Source: Symbiodinium natans (Eukaryota; Sar; Dinophyceae; Suessiales; Symbiodiniaceae). From it: a stretch of 35,000 nucleotides of DNA. The translations under genes and the position numbers were made by a program. Of this stretch, positions 27,465 to 35,000 are shown in pieces. The DNA lies in assembly GCA_905221605.1 (NCBI GenBank), contig CAJNDS010000030.1, forward strand, positions 95,001-130,000. Direction: 5' to 3'. A model generated the notes under the pieces. That model was not told where the DNA came from. It saw only the letters and a program-made list of their open reading frames with translations, and did not search any database. Each line of letters opens with the position of its first letter. Positions within the stretch are counted from its first letter, which is position 1.

Positions 27465-27957
27465 GTGGAGATGTCCATGCTCGAGATGGAAAGCCGGCTG
27501 AAGCGCTCCTTGGGCGAGCTCATGACGGACCCTCAAGGGATGAAGACTCGCACCCCGAAGGTTGTGCCCCTAAAGGTTCTGAATATACTCCCAATCTGGC
27601 CCCTTATATGTTCTTTTAGGGAACCTTTAAAAGGGACCCCAAAACCCAAAGGTACAACCTTAAGGGTCCAAGGTAGCACCCCTACCCTAAACCCTAAACC
27701 CTAAACCCTAAACCCTAAACCCTAAACCCTAAACCCTAAAGCCTAAACCCTAAACCCTAAACCCTAAACCCTAAACCCTAAACCCTAAACCCTAAACCCT
27801 AAACCCTAAACCCTAAACCCTAAACCCTAAACCCTAAACCCAACAGGACCCACCGGCCGTCCCCACCACGCCGCGAGCTCCGCGGGCTCCGTCAGCGGCG
27901 GGAGAGAAAGGCCGAGGTCTCTTCCGGGCGGTGTATCTGGGTGCTGAAAAGCATTTT
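27465..27957 (+). CDS. Unrecognised gene, exon chain B (27465-27527 and 27847-27957)
   Basis: The first exon reads VEMSMLEMESRLKRSLGELM then T, a charged heptad-like helix that could be a coiled coil. A GA donor (ACG|GACCC) and CAACAG|GACCC acceptor remove 27528-27846, giving DPPAVPTTPRAPRAPSAAGE, a Pro/Ala-rich linker, then KGRGLFRAVYLGAEKHF before TAG. The frame is continuous across the junction. The protein is not recognised; it may belong with the pieces upstream or be a separate gene. Confidence 0.45.
27528..27846 (+). mobile_element. Introner-like element, copy 2 (GACC duplication)
   Basis: The intron begins GACCCTCAAGGG; the next exon begins GACCCACC. Its first 150 bp are homologous to 3408-3547 and its second half is a CCCTAAA array (27682-27840). 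A repeat family that also occurs in a Tpt1 intron thus forms the body of this intron. Confidence 0.6.
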
Positions 27958-28010
27958 TAGGGTTTAGGGTTTAGGGTTTAGGGTTTAGGGTTTAGGGTTT
28001 TTGCATTTTT

Positions 28011-28114
28011 ATGAAGACTTAAACCCAATAAGGAAACAACATGGTCATTGTTATGAATACTTAAAACCCAATAAGGAACAAAATGATCATTTTTTAAACA
28101 AGTACCCAACAATG
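28011..28114 (+). repeat. Tandem copies of a dispersed 40-60 bp repeat
   Basis: ACTTAAACCCAATAAGGAA...CATGGTCATT (28011-28049) is followed by ACTTAAAACCCAATAAGGAA...TGATCATTTTTT (28053-28091). The family recurs at 29046-29110 with ACTAAAACCCAATAAGGCAT and CATTTTTTG...CCCCAACAAT. Confidence 0.75.
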
Positions 28115-28246
28115 GCGCAGGTATGGGGAAGGGAGGTCTTCCCAGAGCAAGGTCACCACTGCCAGCATCGGGCTCTTGTCTTTTGCCGCCGAAGGTGCGC
28201 GATCACGTAGGCCTGCTGCTGCGTACACGGCCAGGAGCATCGACAT
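28094..28246 (-). CDS. Minus-strand open frame, 50 codons, hypothetical
   Basis: Starts MSMLLAVYAAAGLRDRAPSA and has GC-rich, coding-like third positions; the plus strand of the same stretch is less protein-like. No motif recognised. It may be part of a minus-strand gene together with the open minus-strand stretch at about 29585-29755, but no splice link was established. Confidence 0.25.
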   Translation of the reverse strand: MSMLLAVYAAAGLRDRAPSAAKDKSPMLAVVTLLWEDLPSPYLRHCWVLV

Positions 28247-28552
28247 TTAACCCCGAAGCCCTAAGCCCGAAGCCCTAAATCCTAAACCCTAAACCCTACT
28301 TTTTGGGGGCCATCCGGCCCCCCGAAGATTATTTTCCACTTCCTGCGCAGTCAATTCGTTTGAGCCAGTGTGGATTGTCGGAGATTCCGACGCCTCAAAC
28401 CCTAACCCTAAACGTCTAGATCCACAGTTCCAAGTCTTCAGTCCTATGTCATGAATGATAAGACTTAAGTCAAAGAACCCTAAACCCGAAACCTAAACCC
28501 TAAACCCTAAACCCTAAACCCTAAACCCCAAACCTTAGACACTGAACCCTAA

Positions 28553-28684
28553 ATGTCCACAAGCTCGCAATACGGCTTGCCAGAATGGCCCGGTAGCAAA
28601 GATGAGGACTACCCTCCAGCGCTGCGAATCCGCCGCTGGTGGCCTCTTTTTAAGCCTGAAATACACTGGCCCTGGAGCCTAACC
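28553..28684 (+). CDS. Exon candidate of unknown gene
   Basis: An ATG-led open stretch, MSTSSQYGLPEWPGSKDEDY then PPALRIRRWWPLFKPEIHWP, sits between two CCCTAAA arrays. Composition is protein-like (aromatic, charged) and unlike repeat translation. No family recognised. Confidence 0.35.
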
Positions 28685-29045
28685 CCTAACCCCTAACCCC
28701 TAACCCCTAAACCCTAAGCCCTAAGCCCTAAACCCTAAACCCTAAACCCTAAACCCTAAACCCTAAACCCCTAAACCCTAAACCCTAAACCCTAAACCCT
28801 AAACCCTAAACCCTAAACCCTAAACCCTAAACCCTAAACCCTAAACCCTAAACTCCTCACCCGAAACCCCAAACCCGAAACCCTGAACCCTGAACCCTGA
28901 ACCCTAAACCCTGAACCCAGGACCGAGGACAGATAGGTTTTCAGGCAGTTCCCACCAAGAGGTGTGCTGCTGACCATCATGCTTACTTACCGGATGAGCT
29001 CTCTAAATGATTCTGGGTCACTGTTGAAAATCGTTTTACATCTTC
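28685..29045. repeat. Telomere-like array with CCCCTAA and CCCTGAA variants
   Basis: CCCCTAA units (28685-28708), near-perfect CCCTAAA to 28852, then CCCGAAA/CCCTGAA units to 28920. About 120 bp of unique sequence follows. Confidence 0.85.
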
Positions 29046-29237
29046 ACGAATACTAAAACCCAATAAGGCATAAACAATGGTCATTTTTTGAGCTGTGCCC
29101 CAACAATCATGGTGTTATGGTCACTTGCTTGGGTGCCCTAAATAGTAGGGGGCCGCCTTAGAATCGTTCTCCTGAAACATACTTAGCCAATAGTTGATTT
29201 TTAAACCTTTGGGTTTCCTTATGTCGTAGGAAAAATA

Positions 29238-29312
29238 AAGTTTAACCGTTTTTCTCCTTGGTCATGGGAGAAGTAATTTAACCGTTTTTCTCCTTGGTCA
29301 TGGGAGAAGTAA
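29238..29312 (+). repeat. 36-bp tandem dimer
   Basis: TTTAACCGTTTTTCTCCTTG with GTCATGGGAGAAGTAA occurs twice, 36 bp apart (29243 and 29279). Confidence 0.85.
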
Positions 29313-29319
29313 GAAAAGA

Positions 29320-29729
29320 CCCTAAACCCCAAACCCGAAACCCTAAACCCTAAACCCGAAACCCTAAACCCTAAACCCTAAACGAACCCTGATTTTAGAG
29401 AGTGCACCATGAAGATCACCAGGCGAGTCGAAATTCCCGAGCCGCTGGTTTAACAAAATCCGACTCCTCTCGTTTCTTGATGCCTTTGACAGGCAGGTCT
29501 GCTCAGGGCGCTTTAGGGGGTTTAGGGTTTAGGGTTTAGGGTTTAGGGTTTAGGGTTTAGGGTTTAGGGTTTAGGGTTTAGGGGACCTGGAAGTGTCCTT
29601 GTGGTAGGCGCCCTTGTTCCTGGACGGCCCATGTTTAGGGGGCGGGGGTTTCAGGTTCTTCACAACCTTTTGCAAAGAGATCGCACGGGCAGCAGCCAGG
29701 TTTGCCGAGCATGTAGGGGTCCCCAATGT
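29320..29729. other. Arrays and unique sequence
   Basis: CCCTAAA/CCCGAAA (29320-29390), a 14-codon frame MKITRRVEIPEPLV (29409-29453) of uncertain meaning, TTTAGGG (29517-29582), then sequence whose minus strand is open (LGTPTCSANLAAARAISLQK) but not recognised. Confidence 0.4.
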
Positions 29730-29848
29730 AGAGCACCACCCATACTCTTCTCTAGCACGACATTTCTCAGGGTTTAGGGTTTAGGGTACGTTGGGCCGGG
29801 AAGGGCGAAAAAGCCTCAGTGACCCAAGATTGAATCCCCACATCACAC
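29730..29848 (+). repeat. Duplicated segment with telomeric core, copy 1
   Basis: AGAGCACCACCCATACTCTT...ACATTTC, then two to three TTTAGGG units, then ACGTTGGGCCGGGAAGG...TCAGTGACCCAAGAT. Matches 30175-30308 on both sides of the core. Confidence 0.85.
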
Positions 29849-29877
29849 CCGCATGCCCTCTGCCCCGAAACCCTAAA

Positions 29878-30105
29878 CTCTCTCTCTCTCTCTCGCTCTC
29901 TCTCTCTCTCTGTGCATCTATACCCTAAACCCTAAACCCTAAACCCTAAACCCTAAACCCTAAACCCTAAACCCTAAACCCTAAACCCTAAACCCTAAAC
30001 CCTAAACCCTAAACCCTAAACCCTAAACCCTAAACCTAAACCCTAAACCTAAACCCTAAACCCTAAACCCTAGACCCTAGACCCTAGACCCTAAACCCTA
30101 AGCCT
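29878..30105. repeat. CT microsatellite and CCCTAAA array
   Basis: (CT)n at 29878-29911, then a CCCTAAA array (29922-30105) with CCTAAAC length variants and CCCTAGA units. Confidence 0.9.
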
Positions 30106-30174
30106 ATTGGGGTAGTTCTCTAAAGTACGTTCCCTTTTTTGGGGGTCCTGCCTTCAGGGTGCCAGTGGGGTGCC

Positions 30175-30308
30175 AGAGCACCACCCATACTCTTCTCTAG
30201 CACGACATTTCCCGGGGTTTAGGGTTTAGGATTTAGGGTTAAGGGCACGTTGGGCCGGGAAGGCCGTAAAAGCTTCAGTGACCCAAGATGAAACATCCCC
30301 ACATCACA
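30175..30308 (+). repeat. Duplicated segment with telomeric core, copy 2
   Basis: Same flanks as 29730-29848, but the core is longer and more degenerate (TTTAGGG, TTTAGGA, TTTAGGGTTAAGGG). The different core length within conserved flanks shows repeat-number change after duplication. Confidence 0.85.
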
Positions 30309-31002
30309 GGCCCTGAATCCGAAGTTCTGAGATCCCCAAGCCCCTGGTCTTCAAACCTATGACCCTAATCCCTGAACCCTAAGCCCTAAACCCTAAACCC
30401 TAAACCCTAAGCCCTAAACCCTAAACCCTAAACCCTAAACCCTAAACCCTTACCCCTAAACCCTACACGTAGATCTAGATTTGCCAGACCGCTAATCTTC
30501 GATGGGTCGCCTGCAAGTGGCTAAGGCAGAGTGGGAGCTGCGGAAACGGTGGTCGTGCCTCGCCTTAGAGCCTTAGAGATTCCACGTTGCCCTTCGACGC
30601 TCTCTCAGAAGGGTTTAGGGTTTAGGGTTCAGGATTCCTAGCTACAGGAGTCAGAAGCCCAAGTACGGTGTAAGAATGATAAGCACGCCCTTTGGGGGCT
30701 TGCTCGAGACGTTAGGGAGTTTAGTTGTGATGTTTCTCAGGATTCCTGGTGTGGGGTTTTAGGGTTTGGGGTTTTAGGGTTTAGGGTTTGGGGTTTGGGG
30801 TTTAGGGTTTGGGGTTTCAGAGCATTTTTGGCGGACTTTGGGTTTGAGGGACGCCAGGTGTTAGGGTTTTGAGGTTTGTCGACAAGTTCGGACAGTCTGG
30901 ACTTTCTTGAGCTCTGGAGCGCTAGGGTTTAGGGTTGAGGTTGTAGGGTTGAGGGTTTAGGGTTTTGGGTTTTGGGTTGAGGGCTTAGGGTTTGTAATCC
31001 AG
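30309..31002. other. Arrays with one or two exon candidates
   Basis: CCCTAAA array 30370-30470. A 24-codon frame at 30502-30576 (MGRLQVAKAEWELRKRWSCL) and a stretch at about 30655-30720 (PKYGVRMISTPFGGLLE) look coding. TTTAGGG/TTTGGGG array at 30755-30815. Not joined to neighbours. Confidence 0.35.
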
Positions 31003-31092
31003 GAAAACGGAGGCCTGTCAAGTTAGCTGCTACAATTGGGATGGTGACAGGCCGGTGGAAGAGTTGTGCCCTGACCCCCTTGCACCCGAGGG
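31003..31092 (+). CDS. Exon candidate, cysteine-containing, unknown gene
   Basis: After ATCCAG|G the frame reads KTEACQVSCYNWDGDRPVEE, then LCPDPLAPEGSQ. Strongly protein-like with three Cys; arrays on both sides. No family recognised. Confidence 0.45.
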
Positions 31093-31261
31093 CTCTCAAC
31101 CTTAAGCCCTAAGTAGTCTGTGGGGGCAGGGGCCTAAACCCTAAACCCTAAACCCTAAGCCCTAAGCCCTAAACCCTAAACCCTAAACCCTAAACCCTAA
31201 ACCCTAAACCGTGCACCCTAAACCTTAAACCCTAACCCCTAAGCCCCAAATTGAACCCGAG

Positions 31262-31510
31262 GTGGGCGCCCGACAGCCTCAGCAAGCAGGCGCTGCGCCC
31301 TGTCCCGGGTTCTTGCGAAATTTGGGGCCAAGGGAGGGGATGCCACTAGCCTAACACCCTAAGCCCTAAGCCCTAAGCCCTAAACCCTAAACCCTAAACC
31401 CCAAACCCTAAACCCTAAACCCGCTCCAATCCTCTAAACTCTCCCCACGCAGCAGGGTTCTGGCTGGGAACCGTGGCGAGTAGACCTGCGCTTCGAGAGA
31501 CAGATCTACG
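31262..31510 (+). CDS. Exon candidates (31262-about 31330 and 31456-31510), unknown gene
   Basis: First piece WAPDSLSKQALRPVPGSCEI then WG after CCCGAG|G; second piece GSGWEPWRVDLRFERQIYV after CAGCAG|G, followed by a GT (GTGTAGGG). A CCCTAAA array lies between and a TTTAGGG array follows. They may continue the 31003-31092 exon, but phases were not fully resolved. Confidence 0.4.
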
Positions 31511-31511
31511 T

Positions 31512-32300
31512 GTAGGGTTTAGGGTTTAGGGTTTAGGGTTTAAGGTTTAGGGTTTAGGGTTTAGGGTTTAGGGTTTAGGATTAGGGTTTAGGGATTAGGG
31601 TTTAGGGTTTAGGGTGCTATGGAAAGCTCCTGCGTGGAGACATACTCTGCTAGCCACACCAACATGAGCACGAGAGCTGGAGGGACGTGGTGGTAGGCTG
31701 TGGTGTTGAGAGTTTCGTTTTTTTAGGGATCTAAACCCTATAAACCCTAAACCCCCTAACCCTAAACCCTAAACCCTAAACCCTGAACCCTAAACCCGTT
31801 TTTAGGGATCATGGGGGCGTTGTCGTTCTGTTTACAGCTCTTTGGAAAGTTCTGGGGGCATCTTGAAGGTGTGTGGTTTAGGGTTTCGGGTTTAGGTTTT
31901 GAGGGTTTAGGGTTTAGGTTTCTAGGGTTCAGGATTTGGGTTAGGGTTTAGGGTTTAGGGTTTAGGGTTTAGGGTTTAGGGTTTAGGGTTTAGGGTTTAG
32001 GGTTTAGGGTTTTGGGTTTAGGGTTTAGGGTTGGTGGTTTAGGTTTCTAGGGTTTAGGATTAGGGTTTATGGAGCGAAAAAACACGCAGGGTACCGGGCG
32101 GGTCGCGCAAAGGGCTTTTGGCTTGCTCTGACCATAAAACATCAACCTTCAAGCCTACATCCCCAAACCCGAAGCCCAAGCATTCAGCCCTAAACTGTGA
32201 ACCCTAGGTTTAGGGTCAGGGTTTAGGGTTTAGGGTTTAGGGTTTAGGGTTTAGGGTTTAGGGTTTAGGGTCTAGGGTTTAGGGCTCTAAACCCCCAAGC
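31512..32300. repeat. TTTAGGG-dominated arrays
   Basis: TTTAGGG at 31513-31616, 31935-32035 and 32215-32290; CCCTAAA at 31728-31795. Short coding-like fragments between them (ESSCVETYSASHTNM at about 31623; LFGKFWGHLEGV at about 31840) could be exons but are too short to call. Confidence 0.7.
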
Positions 32301-33290
32301 CGGAAACTGCAAAGCCACCAAACCTCGCTGCGCACCGCCAGCATCGGACGAAGAAGCGCATACCCAAGGCTGCGGCCAGGGACACAGACAGGGTTTAGGG
32401 TTTAGGGTTTAAGGTTTAGGGTTCAGGGTTTAGGGTTTAAGGTTTAGGGTTTAGGGTTTAGGGTCCTAAACCAAACCCGAAGCCTTTTGGTCCGGACCCC
32501 AAACTCCAAAACCTTTTAGCAGCTACAGTTCCACAGCCCTAAACCTTTAAACCCACAGCCTAAGCTCCAACTCCTCAGCCCAAGGCCCTAAACGCGACCG
32601 GCTAACCGCAACGTCCGGAGGAGCCAATTCCTAAACACAAAATGTTGAAGAATCCCCTTAATGGGTTCAGGGTTTAGGGTTTGGGGTTTTAGGGTTTGGG
32701 TTTAGGGTTTAGGTCCTTTAGGACCCAAAACCGTAACCATCAGTCCCAGCTACACAGATTCGGGTAAGGCTCGCGCTTGCGAGCGCAAGAATTTCTGCTG
32801 TTTACAGGATTTAAACCCTAAACCCAAACCCTAAACCCCAACCCCTAACCGGCCAAACCCTAGTCCCTAATCCCTGAAACCCCAAACCAAAGGGTACACA
32901 CCTGAGGGGTCAAAGTAGCGTCCCGCTCGACCTTAGGTGCTGCAGCGATTCGGCGTATGTTCCGCTCTCGCCTGCCGGGGGCCTCCACCCCCTCGCCACG
33001 TTAAGGGTCGAAGGGTTAGTGGTGTTTGATGGTTTAGGTTGTTTAGGGTTTTTAGGTTATTTTTTAGGCAATGTTTAGGTTTGAAGAGGTCAAAAGCTTA
33101 GGGTTTTTAGCTGTTTGGTTTTTTGGGTTTTTAGCTTTTTAGGGTTTTTTAGGGTTTTTAGGGGGTTTCAGGGTTTGTTTCAGGTGCGTAAGGGTTGAGG
33201 CCTCAGCGCTCTAGTTCTTCGTCTTCAGGGTGTGGAATGCGGGGATCAGATGGCGGGCAACAAAGGTTTGAGGAGTTGAGGGTTTCGGGT
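32301..33290. other. Degenerate TTTAGGG-derived sequence
   Basis: An open GC-rich stretch at 32308-32391 (two competing frames), TTTAGGG 32393-32465, an open stretch at 32936-33000, then T-rich GGGTTTTTTAGG-like derivatives (33040-33185). No gene called. Confidence 0.45.
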
Positions 33291-35000
33291 TTAGGTTTTG
33301 GGGTGTAGGGGGAGCGTTCACATGATTTGGGAAGTTTGTTTCCGTAATAAGACCCCAAAGTTGTTTATGTCCCTGAGCTCTAGACTTCATAACTCGTCAG
33401 CCTTAAAACCCGAGTATCTAGAAGCCCTAACGAAAACGCTCTGCAGGCTCCCTCAAATAGTAACCAAAGCACAGAGGGGTTTAGGTGTAGGGTTAGTGTT
33501 TTAGGTTTAGGGGTTTAGGGGTTTAGGGGACTAAGGTTCGGGTTGAGCGTTTCGGGTTTCGGGTTTAGAGTTTGGGAGGCTCGCTTTCAGCAAGTCCAAC
33601 GAATGGATCCAGTGCTTGTAGGATTGAAGCTGCGCATAGCCGAGACATGTAGTGTTTAGGGTTTAAGGGTTTAAACTCATTGGGCCCTAAGGTGAACTCC
33701 CCCACTCTGTGGGGCGCAGTTAGAGCCCTGAGCCCCAGAGTATTGCTGTCAAGGCGACCTCGCTTTTCAAAGAAGAAGCAAGAGGCCCGTGGCAGTGTTG
33801 AGGTTTCGATTTGGGTTTGAGGGGTTAGGAATTTTACGTTGAGGTTTAGGATTTGGTTTGGGGATTTAGGTTTTAGGTTTAGGGTTATTGTTTAGTGAAT
33901 CTTCCTTTGGTCCCTTCTGAGGTCTCCAAGATGGTTTCAAGTTGCGATCTTGGGGGTTTTGGGGTGGCTCTGTGGGTATACTTCGAAGCTCGAACTCCGC
34001 ACTCTCCACCAGGGGTGGAAATTTAAGGCAAACCCCCTAAACCGTAAACCGTAACCGTAACCCCCTAACCCTAAACCCCTAAACCCCTAAACCCTAAACC
34101 CTAAACCCTCAACCCGAAACCCAACCATAAACCCTAAACCCTAAAACCCTAAAACCCTACCCAAACCCTAACACCTAAACTAAAGCCTAAAATCTAAACC
34201 CTCCCCGTCGGCTCCTCTAAAAGGGTTAGTTTTTGTTTTGAAGTAGTTAAGGGATTAGCGGGAGTATTTGCCAGCACCCCCTTTTTAGTGGAGTTTTGGG
34301 AAGCCCTATGCTACGGGGCCCCCCCAATTCTCTCCGCAAGATCAACAGACTGGTAGGTTTAGGGTTTAGGGTTTCTATGTGTTTGGGGTTTTGGGTTTAG
34401 AGGGTTTAGGGTTTAGGCGTTTAGTTTTTAGGGTTTAGTGTTTAGGGTGTACGTTTAGGTTTTATTGTTTTAGGGTTTAGGGTGTACAAGGTTTAGGTGT
34501 AGGGGCTAGCTTGTTCGGTGGGTGAGGTGCACCATCGTTTTTTGTGGCCCGCGGGCTGGGGGTGTGTTATGATGGGATCGGTGTCTGCGCTTGTACCCTG
34601 TCGGGTTTTAAATATCGGTCCACCCCGCCTTCTACTGATCTTCCCCACAAGGACCAAATTTTTTTACGCACACCTAACGCCTAACCCTACCCTAAACCCT
34701 AACCCTAAACCCTAAACCTAAACCCTAAACCCTAACCCTAAACCGCTAACCCCCAAACCGTTTTTCCGTAAACCGTAAAACGTACCGTAAACCCTAACAT
34801 AAACCCTAAACCCTAAACCCTAAATCCACCAAAACGCTACCAGTGATGTAAGCACTGTGTCATGAGGATCCGAGGAGGCCCCTTGTTCCTTTTGTTTGGG
34901 TTTGCGGTGCCCTGATAAGCCCCCCGTAAACCCAAAAGGATACCCAATTATTCCTAGGTTACGCTTGTTCGAACTCCACACCCTAAACCCTAAACCCCAA
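33291..35000. other. Degenerate telomere-like sequence, no gene recognised
   Basis: Scattered TTTAGG and CCCTAA units with many single-base variants; compact arrays at 34070-34190 and 34680-34830, and a CCGTAAA/CCGTAAC variant near 34038-34060 and 34760-34790. Open frames at 33298-33504 and 34518-34715 lack motifs. The end near 34948-34962 repeats the 3' end of channel intron 16. Confidence 0.5.

Overview
The window looks like nuclear DNA of a dinoflagellate alga. This rests on three things: interspersed TTTAGGG-type (plant/alveolate-type) telomeric repeats, genes cut into small exons of about 40-130 bp, and introns that use GC and GA as well as GT at the donor side with AG|G acceptors. A single-domain voltage-gated cation channel with C-terminal EF hands, typical of the group, is also present. 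The species cannot be named from the sequence. Most long open frames here are translations of repeats; the real coding signal is in short exons between repeat arrays.

Layout. 1-4431: the 3' part of a tRNA 2'-phosphotransferase (Tpt1/KptA family) gene, four exons separated by introns packed with telomere-like repeats. 4432-7335: gene-free repeats (CAA tract, an 88/273-bp higher-order repeat, duplicated CG-rich blocks, a CCATGG minisatellite, an inverted repeat). 7336-7980: telomere-like arrays. 7981-10976: a 3-kb island nearly free of telomeric repeats, carrying two intronless damaged copies of a J-domain-like, cysteine-rich protein gene. 10977-14026: arrays plus an AT-rich island. 14027-22861: the channel gene, for which I could join 17 exons across 16 introns in one continuous reading frame (14027-21055), plus less certain 3' exons to a stop at 22861. 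24259-27957: chains of short exon-like pieces of one or more unrecognised genes. 28094-31510: further coding-like pieces of unknown function. 31512-35000: mainly degenerate TTTAGGG-derived sequence.

The most interesting system is the intron population. Intron ends repeatedly carry 4-bp direct repeats beginning with G (GCGC, GATC, GTGA, GATG, GCAT, GCTG, GACC) in which the splice donor sits inside the left copy. Several introns start just after this with CTTRGG. One intron (18642-18740) has perfect 11-bp terminal inverted repeats next to its GCAT duplication. This is the structure expected of transposon-like introner elements, and nearly all of them carry a TTTAGGG/CCCTAAA array as internal cargo. 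Outside genes, a 302-bp inverted-repeat element (26288-26589) also carries a telomeric array, there flanked by 33-bp direct repeats. I infer that telomere-like DNA in this genome is spread, or re-amplified, inside mobile elements that also make introns. No tRNA, rRNA or CRISPR was seen.
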